From Echinostoma caproni (lineage: Eukaryota > Platyhelminthes > Trematoda > Plagiorchiida > Echinostomatidae), in contig UZAN01040252.1 in assembly GCA_900618425.1 (NCBI GenBank), positions 5,464-69,463 of the forward strand: a DNA stretch of 64,000 nucleotides, in the 5' to 3' direction. The notes below the pieces were generated by a model. The model was given only the letters and a program-made list of their open reading frames with translations, did not search any database and had not been told where the DNA came from. Positions 21,856-36,100 of this stretch are shown here, piece after piece; position 1 is the stretch's first letter, and every line of letters starts with the position of its first letter. Both the position numbers and the translations under genes were made by a program.

Positions 21856-24800
21856 CTCATGTATTGCTGTCTCAAACCTTATACAAATGATGAATGTCAA
21901 ATCGCCTGAATTCTATTAAGGGTTGTTGTGAAGCTCAAAGTATAACAATATCACATGTATTATTACTATTTTGGCCGAGAACAATTTGTTTATTGAATAG
22001 AACGGACTATCTACATTCCATTTATGAGCCAAACCTAACAACGAATGAGTGAATGAATAAAAGAACAATAGAAGTTTTAAGGGATGATTAATTCGTGAAA
22101 CTGTTTTTCGAATGCCTACAATAATATCAGTTTTTTAGACGCGGAATCATTAGTCTGTGTGATGAATAATAAAAGGAATATGCTTTGTTTTGCATACAAA
22201 TCATTATTCCCAATGGCTCGATTAAACTTTTTAAAGTGCCGTTTGGTTTCGTTTGGCTCTATGCTTCCCATCATACGGACCATCATAGGCCAGGCACTGA
22301 AACCTGACACAAATGTATTTAAGTAAATCACATTATTATTCAGAAAACGTCCTTCCGTTTGATTCATCTGAATAAAATTTTAAACAGTGACATGAGCAGA
22401 ACTTATGGTGATCAACAGTTTGCAAAGCTCGCAGTGACAGGCATTTTAAAGTTTTAAGTGTTTGAAGGAAAAGACCATATATATTAGTATTTACATAATA
22501 ACCTTTGGCTAGCCCAACAGTATTTGGTTGCTCTATTGTCAGCTATCGAGCTTAACAACAGGTTGGATTGGTCGCGTCGATTGCAATAAGCTACTTGGGG
22601 TCTGATCTGTTTATCCAATAAGCTTCAGTGGGGGAGATATTACTGAAAATTAAATCATTTTGTATCAAACTCATTGTACTCATTCTCCCACCGCGAACAT
22701 TTTATATTTTCGAATTACGAAACGTGTTCAACTGATATTGGTTAATATGTTTATTATGTCCAATTCATAAAAGAATGGTTCCCTATTTGGTACTGCAAAG
22801 GTAACTTCGGAGTTCACAGTTGATCATTTTTATTCTAGTACGTTTTCTGTGATCAATTCTTTCTTCTTGCTCTTTTGATTCATATCCTTTTATGCTGTTT
22901 CTACTTAGTTCAAAACGTCTAAAGTAATAACCTAACGAATATAATCTCTTTTGGACTTAACATATTGATGTACCGGCTAATACGACATTTTCTTTTAGCT
23001 TTTCGAACCTTTTATTATAAATGCACGAAAGTTTTACCATCCATATGCATCTTTATTGTAGTGATTTGCTGCTTTTATGCAAAACTGATTTCCGATGATC
23101 AATGTTTTGATTTACAATTTAGAACTTGGAGTTGACCCACCTCTCGCCAGCAAAACTTCCAAAGACCTCGTCTAGTTCCCTTTGTGACGGTTCGCATTCG
23201 TAGTACGATGGCAATGAGAATGAACTCCCAGATAAAGATTCCTTTTCATAAAAAGCTTTTGCATATTCATCAAGAAAAAGGTCAAACCAACTCAAAAGTT
23301 TAAATCCGCTGTGTGTGGTATACGGTCAAGTTGACCATAACCACGATCACTACGTAAGACGAGACGTTTTCCTGGTTAATTACTGTTTAAAATTGTCACG
23401 GTATCGGAACTGCGAAAACATTCTGTCGTTTAGAAACACTCATCTTTTTCTAATAAGATAAAAACTGAGTTTTTGTGGGACATGTTTTACCAGTTTTAGA
23501 GGAGGAAGTGCATCAGAATTTCCTACAAATAATGGTACTCAATCAAGAAATGCTTAAAAGCAGTTGATAATCACACTTGCCTTCTTGATGTTTAACATAA
23601 AACACAATCATATGTTTCATACTATGGGTTTATTTATCAAGATTTTACCGCGTTTGCTTTTTTAATGTCAAAAAGCAGTCTATCTCATTATAATCATATT
23701 TTAGTAATAACATACTTGCATGATATGAAATTTGCTCCGCTTAAACGTAATAAAACCAATCTGTGCAAATACGTGAGGATAAATGTATTTCAGGTTTATT
23801 GACAACCAAGTACTTCGTCGCATATAAGCTGCGTAAAACTTTTCCGGTTGTTTAACAGAATAGACGTTTTATTATTATAGAACGTATTCAAGCAAATATC
23901 TCCATTTAACTTGTTTGACCTTTATCAAAATTTACATTTTTATTGTGCGCAGGCACAAGATATCTATGCGTTTCCCACTGTGCCCTTGGGGACTACATCA
24001 CTACTCGTTTATTTTATTCCACCAAGCATTTTGATCCATGAGAGTTACTCTAGCCAAATAAAAACAACTAAAGTGATAGTTGTGCAGTAAGCTAAACATG
24101 CTCGAAATTATTGGTAGTAATTCAAAAAAAACAAAGGAAAAGAGCGAGGTTCATGATACATAATTTAATGGTGGGCAGTTGCCCACTTATTCGAATAAAT
24201 GCCTGATTCCCTTTTTAAAAAGTAATCATAAACATTGCAAATGAAATAATACAACCAACATCAGTCACATCTAAGCGCGCGTTTTTTGTTAATGAATACT
24301 GGTGGCCTCCAACTTGGTACAAAAAGGGCTTGAGACGAACAATTCATGCACACTGTAACCACGAATACAGAATATTTGCGAAGAAAACGCCATCAGGAAA
24401 TCCTCATTCATAATTATTTTGTAGTGACTAAACATTTGAATTCGTCTTGTGTCCATATATTATGAACCAACAAATAAGAAGGTATTTTTCAGAAACCAGC
24501 CCTTTTTGTCTCCCATTGATATTTCCATTTGATTATATTACTGAGTATACCGTAGAACAATCATTATTCTCATTAACGTGGTCATAAAGAGTGAAAAGTA
24601 ACGGTTTATGTGTAGCACGTTTCAGCAGAGGAAACGACAGCTTTCCTTTAGACCTTTGAAGAAAGAACAAAGTCATCTGTATCTCTGAACATACGTATTT
24701 TAAATAAAACAAGGTACAGTTTAAACTATATTTTACATTAGGCAGGTGCATTATAATTCAGTTCAAATCCCAGTAAAAATCAAATGAACCCTCATGGAAA

Positions 24801-27800
24801 ATTAAACGCACGTGCTTAAACGTTATTGTTTTTTTGTCATCACTCTAACGACGGCAGAAACACATCCCTACCAAATGGTCACGTGTCTTGTGACCGACCA
24901 GGTGCGTAGCTTTCTTCTCTTCATCAGGGCGGAACCAAAACGGTTAGTAGATTTTCACTTATTCTTCGCCGGCGTGGAGCATTTTGAATGCTACGGTAAA
25001 ACGTACAGACGCGATAACAGAATGGGAACATTTAGAACGTTTTCGGTCAACCACATCCATTATCCAAAAGGAAACAGCCGGAAATGTGTATCAACTTAAG
25101 AACGTGCATTTTATTACTAATTCTCACAACACTGAGCACACAGGCGTCCAAGGAAGCCAAAGAAATGATAAGCACAAGTTCTTTGACAAATACATTCATT
25201 CAAATCATGTCATAAAAAGACTTACCCAAGCTGAGGTATAACGTTCAAAATCATAAATGTACTACATAATAAATTACACTGATGCTTCCGTTCACAGTTT
25301 TAATATTTTTTTAGGTACAATACATACAATAGGATTGACAAATCAACTAAAACTCTCAGTCTTATTGTAATTTGAATAAAGTTAACAGAATTCAGGGAAA
25401 GCAAAATGTCTGATTTTTTCATTTGGGCTTTAACCCGTGAATGAAACCAGGGAAGAAACATTGCTTGCTTTATTGGCGTAAACAAGTGTACAGAAACGCT
25501 GGGAATGTCCTTTTTCATAGAAACAGTAGGTTTTAAGTAAAAGTTGTTTGCACTTGACTGTCGATCGTATTTCTAACTATTAAAAATAAACAAATAAATT
25601 CTTTGTTGATTGTTTATTCTTTGAAAGCTGATCCTTTGTATGCAACATATTGCTTGATTTCACATCAATTGGGCAGAATTGTTGATCCATGAGGAACGGA
25701 ACAGCACTTGCAGCTTTAAATCAATCGAGTTTGTCCCGGTTATTATGAAAATTTCACGCATTTTTCTATAAAAACAAACGTTGAAATATGATTCTGATAC
25801 ACCCATCCGCTCCTAATTCTGGTAATTAAATTCAATAAACACAGTAATTTCTCTCGATTTTGTATCCATGAAGCAATCGGACTAGGGTAATCTACTGTGA
25901 AGCAATTTTATTCTGTTTCTGCGAGTGATATTTACCTATACATCGGAATAGAAGTATTAGTTGCAGGCCACAAATAACAAGAATGAAAATGCTCTGAAGA
26001 GCTTCCTCATCTTTTATTTCTTTCTCATTAGAAGTTGATGTTATTTTTCTTGGTTTCATGGTTAATCTAGTCCAAAATATAACAAGCGAACCAGAAACAA
26101 ATATCAATTGATGGTTAATCAATACCTTGATTCGATATTTCTAGTTTTCTTATCAAATATCACTAAACACAATCTATAGCGATCCGAAATTTAACGCAAA
26201 TGACTCCGAAATGAGTAACTACTTTAATCGTAGATGGTGGTTTAAAATAATGCTACACAAATCCGTTGAAACCGAACCTCGTTAGTAGTGGAAAAGTAAC
26301 TGATATTTTGAAAAAGGAGCCAAGAACCATGGGATAGTAACGTTATTCCTCTTTGACCGCAAGGCTTCGCCAATCGGTTTCACAGCTCGTCTCTCAGATC
26401 CAAACTTTATTGTCAAACCGAATAGCAAAAAATTAATAACTGCTGCTAAACATACCGCTTCATCCTCAGTATGCAGTTGGAAGAATTGTGGGAATAGAAG
26501 ATAGATTGATCTCATTTACCAATTCCTGGAAACCCGATGTTTGTGTCTAATGTATTTCAATAACAAAGTTCAATATTCATCCGTTTGCGAGATCTAACCT
26601 CGCACCTTACGCAGCCGAACTTGGGTCTCGGATCTCGTCACAATTGTCCATCTTCTCTAGGCGACTTTGAAATACATGAGGCCCACATCCTTAAAATTGA
26701 ATTTGACCTTGATTATTGAATACACTTAACTGAAGTAAAAAATCATAATTCTTGCTTCAGTTATGATAATAAAACATGTTTTATTCTCAAAGGCCACTAT
26801 TGAAATCCAAACGTTGTATCATCTGAACAGCATAACACTTCGACGTGTCGAATTAAACGGGATTTCTGCAATGTCTTTTATCACTTTGCCATAAAATTGC
26901 AGCTCTGTATCAATCTGGTAATCCCACAAAATTGTTCCTTGTGCATTTAGACACATCTGTTTGGAAAGATCAATAGCAGGGTAACCTGCTAATAACAAAG
27001 ACGAGTTTTTTTTGTGGTTTTACTACTTCAAGTGAAATAAGATTCAAGGACCATCAGCTTCAAAAGTGTCACAATGTTCGCAATAATGTTACCTTTGTCG
27101 TTTTCTGGGTTATGTTTAATAGACCACCTTCAGGCATATGAGATAACCCATTTCATTGATGTTTCTTCTGGATTACCGATATATAAACTATGAAATAGAA
27201 TGACCCGATCACTTCAAATTCACTCCGTGATTCTTTCATCTGTACCTCTATAACGAAATTTCGGGGTTTCTTATAGCAAAATGTATTCTGTTGCCTCCAT
27301 GAATTTCTGCTTCTCAACAACACAAAGTTTGTACAAACATCTAGTCACTGAAAACGGCCCTTCTTTGATGGTAAAACAGAATGTTTCGGGTTGTTTGTAA
27401 ATTTTTTCTAAGGTATTTTTCGGACATTTTACTGAAGAACAAACAATGAACCTCGTGTGAGCTCGGTTTCAGTGACTTTTCAATCTCTTGTCTTTGAATT
27501 GGCTCTTTCAAGAGCAGAATCATAAAACTTTTGACTTAATCTATTCCTGCAAATGGGCAAAGATTTCGGTTATTTTACCCTATGCATGCAGTTTTTACCG
27601 TCTTTACTAATTTGTAGTTTGATTCTCGATCATTGAGACACTGATGACGGTTGTTGGAATGAAATGCGACCTACCTGGCTGATTGTAATGCATTATATAA
27701 TTTTTTCTGATTTAATTCAGTTTTTTTCATATTTATCAACTATATTATTGCTGTGGATATGGACAAGAAGTGATCCACTGTTTACTTCAATCTACGTAGT

Positions 27801-28160
27801 TTCATGGCTACATTATTGCCAACTAAACGTGCGTGTTCTTGTTAGCCGAACTTTATCGCAAACTTTATCAGGTTTGAAAATTCAATATATTCAAAAGGAA
27901 GCGACTCAATAATTATCCCAAATTATTTCCATAAACCCTGTCCACCTCGGTTATCTTTTAGAGGGCCTTATTTTATCCAATAAATAATCCATAATAGCAA
28001 CTCTTTTGAATAGCAAAATGAATTAAATTAAATAAGATTTCATAGTAATGAACTATGCTTTAGCTAACACATTGAATACGAGGAAACCCCATTTGCATCA
28101 AAGTCAACCTTGAAATCAAGGTCATTTTTGTGCGCAGCTTTAAATATTTGCGTGGTTATC
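21856..28160. other. Arrestin intron, no recognised genes
   Basis: Part of the 16-kb intron between the 36470-36861 and 20165-20224 exons. I recognise no exon or transposon here. Open frames near 24812-25241 (plus) and 25892-26515 (minus) are slightly longer than expected, and one has hydrophobic stretches, but none has a family resemblance or a convincing pair of splice sites. Confidence 0.5.
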
Positions 28161-28196
28161 ACGATGATGACGTCAGCAGCGCTCGAAACCGGACGT
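28161..28196 (+). repeat. Hammerhead-like PLE terminal motif (weak)
   Basis: The sequence gatgatgacgtcagcagcg followed by ctcgaaaccgg has the spacing of a hammerhead core (uGAUGA, a short hairpin, GAAAC). The essential first C is A here and no flanking element was recognised. It may be a solo remnant of a Penelope-like terminal repeat, or chance. Confidence 0.25.
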
Positions 28197-29504
28197 TCTC
28201 CTTATCTCAGTGAAGAGAAGAAAATTTATCACAAGAGCACACAAGTTTGGTTTTTCCATATCGAATCTTGCTCAATGCTTTGACGTTAGAAAAAGCACGG
28301 TTTACAGGATTATTCATGGAAAAACAAGAACTACAACAGCTTATGGAGGACAAAAACCAAGTATATATGAATGAAATGCCGACCAAGGATGCATTACTTA
28401 AACTGCCGCTTGACTGAATCCTTATTGTTGAAACTGTGAGACCACAAAACATGTTTGATGCAGTTGAAAAAAGATGGAAATAATTGCAGGAATTTGTGTT
28501 TTTATATCAGAATTAAGATTATAACAGTAAACGACGACAGCTAGACGAAAAGAGCTGCAGTAACATTAGATTGACGAAGTAGATTCCCCCAAATCATCCA
28601 GTTTGATGGAAGGCAATGTTTGTCAAGAACAACTGATATACCATCAGAACGAATCTCAATACTTGCACCTCTCACAGTTTCCACTATTTGTCACTGACAC
28701 GCTTCGTTGACACGGCGTTACCGAAAAGTCTAACCGCTAACGTGCCCGAGCGACTGCTTCTTTAGATTAGGTGATTTAGCAATGAATTTGGGGTTTTGGT
28801 CCGATTTAACCAAATGGTCTGAGGACAGAGATCTTTTATTTTGTGACCTTATATTAGAAACATTTGAATGAGTGCACCTTTTACAGAACTTCTTCGTGAA
28901 AAATCTTTCGCCTTGAATTCAAGATTGTGAATAGACTACAGGCTACCAAACGAAATTGAATCAAAGCATAGGCGACGGTTTTCCAATTCTAGAGAAAATT
29001 TCCAAATCACCATTCAAGTATTGAAACACTATTGAGGCGTGTAATTCAATCGCATCTTATATAACTTTATTCACTGTCCCTCGTGTGTGTTTTGTGCTAG
29101 AAAAGTCCAGTTGGAGTATGTTTTAGAACGTGTGTTTTCGGTTTTCTATTTTTGATTTTTATTGCTCTCGTTTAAATCAACTGTTTTAAATCGTGTCTTC
29201 TCAGGTCTGACTTTTGTAACACGAAAATAAACCACATTTCAAAGAGTTCAAAGAGCCACTAGCTAGCAACATTCCATCAACAATAAGAACATCCCCAGAA
29301 GAGCTTTTCCGAATCTATGTTTAACCAAAGCAAAGCTAAACAATCCAAGCACTGGATACTGTCATCATCGTTGTTTGGCATTTTATTGATAAATAAATGA
29401 TTTTCCAGTTCGTTCACCAAATACCCCTTCCATCTGAGCCTTCGTTTGGATATTGTTTCCTGAAGTTGATCTCCAAATAAAATAAATTAAAATATGTCTT
29501 TTAA

Positions 29505-29670
29505 CTTCCTTTTTTATTTATTGAATATATAAATGCACAGTCAAGATTTAGCCAGGCGGTCCGCGGCCATACAAAGCCTACCTGGGAATACTGGTGGTGG
29601 TCGAGCGGTTCGAACCGGAGGCTCACAGGTCATAAGTTGAGCACCTAACAACTTGACCACCACATGTTCG
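29505..29670 (-). repeat. tRNA-derived SINE, family 1, copy 1
   Basis: On the minus strand the head reads ggtggtcaagttgttagg (A-box-like) and, about 45 bases on, cctccggttcgaaccgc (B-box GGTTCGAA). The body contains tatggccgcggaccgcctgg and the tail reads catttatatattcaataaat. The same tail and the GGCCGC body occur in the copies at 37.3 and 54.6 kb. It is transcribed in the same sense as arrestin, so its AATAAA is a potential intronic poly(A) signal. Confidence 0.8.
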
Positions 29671-31715
29671 ATGTTAGGCCCCTCTTCAGGCCCCTCCTTA
29701 GTTCTCGATGGGCCCATGCGGTTTGGTAGTCTGTTGAGTGTACTTGTTCAATCCGCCATATTTGAAATATGTGCGATTTCTGAGGGGCCTTTGTAGTAGG
29801 CGGCTGCTTTATCTCCGACTGTAGGTAAATTGATAAGCAACATATTTGGTCAGCTGTAAGTAACAAAACGATCCTTTGGGGTACTGATTTTTGATCATCA
29901 CTATTCTGTCGACGATCTCGAGAAGTGTACACCACGGAAAAACTGAGAAAATTGAAAAAAATATTCGTAAACCCTTCGCTGCTTCGTGATATATTGCTCC
30001 GCAGTCGCTCAAACCGTTGGTCCTTAACAGGTTTTAAACTTTGTTTGAAAAATTTAACTTTGAAAGATACAAACCCAGTGATATGGACGTTCCTAATCAT
30101 GGCACACTTACTGTATGAGTTAAAAACGTTTTCTGAATCGGCAGACACAGTAACAGCTGGTTTTGGTGAGCACGGATAGTGTTTCGTGAAAACCACTCAC
30201 ATGTATTGTCGGTAACAACATCTCATTGTTTCACAGAGGTAAAAAAATTGATTGAAGTATTTTGCTTATGAAAAAAATATTTTCTCATTTAAAAGTGTTA
30301 GTCAGTGCCAGAGAACGACTGCGATGAGTAAGATGAATCTGTAAACAGTAGGAGCATCATTCAATTGGGAATAATCTAGTGGTTAGGACTGCGTCATTTT
30401 TTGCCTGGATTTTGTATCCATAAACCGGTAAAGGTGATCCGTTGCATCTTGCATCTTGCCTAATACTCTTTGTTCAAATACATGCACGTGGAGGCAAATC
30501 GATTAGCTCACTATGACCGATCAAGCAACTAGACTGTCTACACTTTGACTTTAAGCATGATCTACAGGGCATGCAAGTGTGTAGCTGCTCCGGAAGTTCT
30601 AGAGTTGACCATCAGCGTTGCTACAGCGCATCAGTCATATCCACTAACCGTATATCGCGCGTCGGATGCCCCCACTATACTGAGTACAAACCGCCATCTA
30701 CTACAATATCTGAGTTTATCTTGTACAGAAGTCATATTAAACGATGGTCTAATTGAGGAGTGGTGATCAGGTAACAACTAAAGAAGGCAAAGTGTATCCC
30801 TATTTAACTTCAACTAGTCTCCCTCTAAACCGGGTTTAACAAGCAGGTTCGCTCTCACATCACAATATAAAAGAGCCCACATCACGGGCATTATTAAATT
30901 ATTCTAACTAACAGATGAGTCAGTAATTAAAGACGGGTAAAACAGGCACTTGAGTATAACGATCGAGGGTAAGATCACTGAAGATACTGATATCCCCATC
31001 GAGCCACTTTGTTCAAAGACGTGTTACCTTTTAACCCTTCTATTTCATACACAGACATCACTCGCCACAAGTGTAAACACACCCAAACCACACAACGACA
31101 TTATCACTGATCAATTTTCACTAAAAGCATTGGCGAAACAAAACCCATGTGTTGTAATTTGCTTACCGATTTTGGTGACAAATTACGGTCTTTACTTGAT
31201 CAATCGTAAAAGGATTTTAGGTTGTCATTACAACATCAGAATCGGAGCTATCACTCACATGGTCGCAGTCTTGACAGTGTGGAAAGTGTGGAATTCCGTT
31301 CTTGACCAAGTTACCTGTAACTGTTTATCTATTAAGTGATACAGACAATGGTTTTCTGCCAAGCATTATCAAAGCAAATATAGTCCAAGTCGCCAAGGCA
31401 TTGATTTCCGACGTACCGCCATTGACCTTATTATTCAAATTTATCCTGGTAAAAGGTTTTTCACTTTTATGTACTTGATGGAGCTACGAACTGTGAAGAA
31501 ACATTGTGTGAATAAGCTCATCAATCAAATACATCTTTTGTTTAACGTTTTTCTTTTCAGGAGACGTACTTATGACGCGATTCAGAAAAGAAACGTGTAT
31601 CGATAAGCAAAAAGAAGTGATAAACCTACGATTTCAAATACGTTTTGAATATTGAAAATCAGTTATCGTACCTCGGGTCAGTTGAATTGAATTTCGCCTG
31701 TTCTCTTAGCTTGGT

Positions 31716-31808
31716 GATTGGCTTCAAACGTTTCATCACCAGCTGAGGTGATATCACATGCACTGATGATGTTGCCCCGACTATTGATGAAACGTTTGTA
31801 AGCTGATT
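31716..31808. repeat. Short inverted repeat with hammerhead-like core
   Basis: Arms 31716-31738 (gattggcttcaaacgtttca) and 31785-31808 (gatgaaacgtttgtaagctg) are inverted copies about 23 bases long with a few differences. Between and within them the plus strand reads cactgatgatgttgccccga then ctattgatgaaacg. It contains an exact CTGATGA followed, after a hairpin-sized spacer, by GAAAC. It resembles a small solo PLE terminal repeat. Stem II is not well formed in this copy. Confidence 0.55.
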
Positions 31809-32709
31809 GGCAAGCACGTAAAACAGCCGAAATGGGATGACGATTTCACTATCCCACCGAGGCTACTGAACTTTTCATAATCTCTTCCAAAAGACCTCAG
31901 TATGTCAAACAACAATTTGAATGGGTTTTGACTATCGCAAACAAAACCTGACACAGCCTCTTGAGGGAATATACTTAACAAACACGCAATTCAAACGTCT
32001 GTTTTCTGGAGATTTTTTTCAAATTTCTTGGATTAAGAAGACCAAACGTTTCCAATTGCCACCGATGATGATTCAGATTCATTCAGATTCATTTTAGGGT
32101 AATCTCGTGGCTGAAATGGTTCACATGGCTTGAGTGTCATGGAGAAAGAATACATTTACACCTCCAGGATAGGCTGTCTATGATTAAAGTGGCCGGCAAT
32201 TTGATGTCAAAAAAATGAAGCATGTTTTTGTTGGAATTGGGGAAAGACCAGTAGTCTCATAAGGGTTCTAACCAGCGTTATCGAGGCTGTCTATTTTTTT
32301 ATCAGCACTCACTCTACCCACTTCGGGTCCACACCGACAAAATTGATCTTTTCACGTTTGGATCATTCACCTCAAAATGGCACCGTAGGTCCAACAGTAA
32401 ACGAAGTGAGCTGCCTCCCCTGACAGGTTAACCTTAAAATCCCGCGAAATTCGCTCAAAAGGATTGTGATGTTCATGTGTGATTCACTCCCCCCCCCACC
32501 CCGAGGTTACTGGGCCTTTCGCAATGCTAACATAAACTGATATACTCCATTATTATTCAAGAAACATAAATATTTACTTAACTTAGCAATAAATATTTGC
32601 CAATTCAAGTGAATTTGTATTTTTGCATAAAGAAGAGGATGGTATTTATCATAAAATAACAATGAGCATCATCCTGCTTGAAAAGACCGACGGAATTGGT
32701 TGATTCCAG

Positions 32710-33195
32710 NNNNNNNNNNNNNNNNNNNNNNNNNNNNNNNNNNNNNNNNNNNNNNNNNNNNNNNNNNNNNNNNNNNNNNNNNNNNNNNNNNNNNNNNNNN
32801 NNNNNNNNNNNNNNNNNNNNNNNNNNNNNNNNNNNNNNNNNNNNNNNNNNNNNNNNNNNNNNNNNNNNNNNNNNNNNNNNNNNNNNNNNNNNNNNNNNNN
32901 NNNNNNNNNNNNNNNNNNNNNNNNNNNNNNNNNNNNNNNNNNNNNNNNNNNNNNNNNNNNNNNNNNNNNNNNNNNNNNNNNNNNNNNNNNNNNNNNNNNN
33001 NNNNNNNNNNNNNNNNNNNNNNNNNNNNNNNNNNNNNNNNNNNNNNNNNNNNNNNNNNNNNNNNNNNNNNNNNNNNNNNNNNNNNNNNNNNNNNNNNNNN
33101 NNNNNNNNNNNNNNNNNNNNNNNNNNNNNNNNNNNNNNNNNNNNNNNNNNNNNNNNNNNNNNNNNNNNNNNNNNNNNNNNNNNNNNNNNNNNNNN
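32710..33195. other. Assembly gap (486 undetermined bases)
   Basis: A continuous run of n. It lies in the large arrestin intron. Nothing can be said about its content, and open frames running through it are meaningless. Confidence 1.
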
Positions 33196-36100
33196 AACTG
33201 TTACTTTTATTACAATGTATAATGGAATAAATGAACATGTAACCAGAAAAACACTAACGTTAGTGATTGCAAAACACCTCATGACAAGAGGTCATAACCT
33301 TGAGTCTATCTCATCTTTCAAACCAACGTTATACAGACCAAGGTGAATCAATTAAAAGGTTGTTGCTAATTCGATCGCTTTGCTCAATTTTATGCGCACC
33401 AAAGTTGTTCATGCAATCAATCCAGTAACCTTGGAGTTGACATTTCACATCGACTTTTGGTAATCTTTGTTTGCATTTATAATTTCGGTCCACATGACTG
33501 ATCAAATAAATGTGTTACATTGATGCCAGTATGTTTTACATTGAGGAGATTAACCCAAATGTTAGCTCTGCATAACGTTTCTCCTCTGCTGTGTCTACCA
33601 AGCCTTTTATTAATTGATAAGGTCAACTGGGTCTCCGACACTAGTGTCTTCAGGACCAGTGAACGATCAAATCTTGAAATCTGGCCACAGAAAAAATACA
33701 CCGCAGGACCTAATTGCCCTATCCAACATACAAATTGCCTCACACTAGCCTAACTGCGACATAATTTCACTATAAGGCCTGCAAACTTCCAGTCAAGTGA
33801 ATTATCAAGTACTTATTTATGACAGACACTTCAATTTAAAGGTATCGAAATAGACACAAACAGGGGACATGAGCCGAGAAAAAGTAGTTACAAACATTGT
33901 AGCAAAATACTCTTAGTGTGGTCAAAAAATTCTCAAATTAAACGCACCATCCAAAATCAAATCGCGTTTTTCCATGAAGAACAGCGTACTATAAGACCGA
34001 CCATTTCTATTCACGCCCAAGAAAAGGGTCATAGACCAATAAGCCTATCTATCAAGGTATTATTTTCAAATAAAACTATACAATTGATTTCAAAGTTAGA
34101 ACATATTTAGTCTCATGATCCACCGTGTTTGTAGCAGACAAAAATATGAGCAGCACTCTGACGATAAAAAGTTTGCTCATTCCTTCAGCTGCAGTCAACC
34201 GTTGCCGGAACACAGCTAACCCGCAAACCATTTTTTTAGTTGTAGATGTTAACTGCGGTGTAATATGTGCTGTTCCATTTGCGTTTCCAGCTCTAATTGA
34301 AATGTTGTTCCCCCTACAATATCTTTCCTGATTTGTCTGTTCATCAAACTTAGTACCATATAATTTAGCGGTGATAGCCTTATTTACAGTTTTAGATGTA
34401 CTTTACCAACGGAATTCAGTTTTGATCTTGTCAGTTTCACACTGGTGTTGGGATTTGGCCTAAATTTTCCGTAAACTGAAAATATATGCTTGTACAGCTG
34501 GTTTAATGCATTTAATTATCATCCTCCTAACTTAGCTCGTTTTCATGTATGTTCAAATAGAAATTTACTCCCCGGAATTCTCGGAATTAAATTGGCAGTA
34601 AGAATTTTTCTTATGTAAGGATATACTTTGAAAAGAATAAACCCCATTATTAGGAACCATGATGTACATAGTAGTTTAAAAGAAAAAAAATACAGGCCAA
34701 AAGCCGTTATTATTGTAGTAAATCGAAATATGAACGGCCAGTACAGCGAACCTTTATACAACGTTTATCAAAAATCAGGAAGTGCCCCTTGGTATCGGTG
34801 AATAGGCGTCAGTTTGCAGAATCTATCAGCAAGGCAAAGGGAATACCAACTAAGAGATCATTTTTGTAATGCAATNTAACTGCAAGGAATATTGCTTTGC
34901 AACTGTCCATCTATTAGCTGGTGATCTGTAGTCTCATATCATGGCATAATTTACAGTAAAGCGTATGGCCTATGGTTTCAAACCGCCCCCTCCCTAAACA
35001 AAAGGGAATGAAGTAAATCAAACGTCATCCTGTACGCGATTAAACTATCCCAACTTGGGTGGGCCAAGCCTGATTCCCTTAATCCGAGATTTATGCTTAG
35101 GCCAACTAATTATGGCACTGAAGGCATGGTCAATTTTCAACGCAGTGTATTTTGCAAATAAACATGTTGCGTTAAAAAAGCAAGCCAACTGAACGATGGA
35201 ACACCGGGCAAACATCAGGTGAACTTCGCAAGTAACTCAAGTCAATTGGATTCAATTTATGACTGACAAAAGAAAGATTTTTAAAGTCAAATGTATACCA
35301 GATGATTTCATTTCCGGGAAGACAACTCCAGTTTTGTTTGTTTCGAAGCCGCTTAAGAAACATGTGTAGGTAGCTGGCATGTTACCCTAAATGAATATCC
35401 TCTCCTACTTTATAATAAATAATCAGATCCACGAAGAACCAGATCCGTGAATTGTCTCAGGGACTACCATCAGTCTATATTTATATAAACAGTGTAGGAA
35501 AACGATTTATGCTTAACAAGCTGAAGACGCGCGAGTGAGTTGCTAATGTGTTCTATTGGTAGTTGTGCAAATATCTTTTGGTTGGAAAGCTATCATACAC
35601 GAATTATCAAATTGACTATAAGGATAATCATTATTACCAGTAGGTTAAAGCGTAATCTCAAGGGTAACAACGCATTTTCGTGTTACCAACGGCTTATTTT
35701 TCATTGAGTGCGCGTACTATCAAACGTGTGAAGTTCCAGGTGTGACTATGAGATGAGGCGTGTTAGAATAATGTGTGCGAAATAACAAAGATGACGGTTT
35801 TTCACCTCAATCTGCAAGCATCTATTTTGAAAAGATTGTATTTTAAGGAAGTTAGAGAAACCTTTGGGGTGATACAAAATAACATCACGCAATAGATCAA
35901 CAATGCGGATAGTAAGATAGGTTGTTTTAGATAGGATTGGGCAAACACCAACCAAACTAAGGAAGTCAGTTATCACCTTAAATCTTCACCTGTTTAGTAC
36001 TAACGGTGCAAACTGCGAAAAATAATTCATCTGGTTGAGATAAATTTGTGGTTGTATGAAAATGCAGGTGAAATTCATAAACATATTATACGCACAACAC

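Noticed and set aside
24812..25241. Overlapping plus-strand frames of 85-95 codons
   Set aside because: No splice signals, domain or repeat match; composition is compatible with chance in slightly GC-richer DNA.
25892..26515. Two minus-strand frames with hydrophobic stretches, considered as exons of a membrane protein
   Set aside because: AT-rich DNA gives hydrophobic peptides readily, no paired splice sites join them, and no family was recognised. They lie in an arrestin intron.
27640..27680. Hammerhead-like string cactgatgacggttgttgg then aatgaaatgcg
   Set aside because: CTGATGA and GAAA are present, but no stem II can form between them and no flanking repeat was found.
29645..30196. 183-codon minus-strand open frame
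   Set aside because: Its C-terminal part is read through the SINE head and the rest has no family resemblance. The plus strand is open as well.
32605..33346. Long open frames of 176-225 codons on both strands
   Set aside because: They run almost entirely through the 486-base run of n and carry no information.
33477..33743. Minus-strand peptide INKRLGRHSRGETL, considered as the arrestin HGE segment
   Set aside because: A much better, phase-matched exon for that segment exists at 2967-3051, the alignment needs a gap, and no splice sites fit. The plus strand here looks like a repeat fragment.
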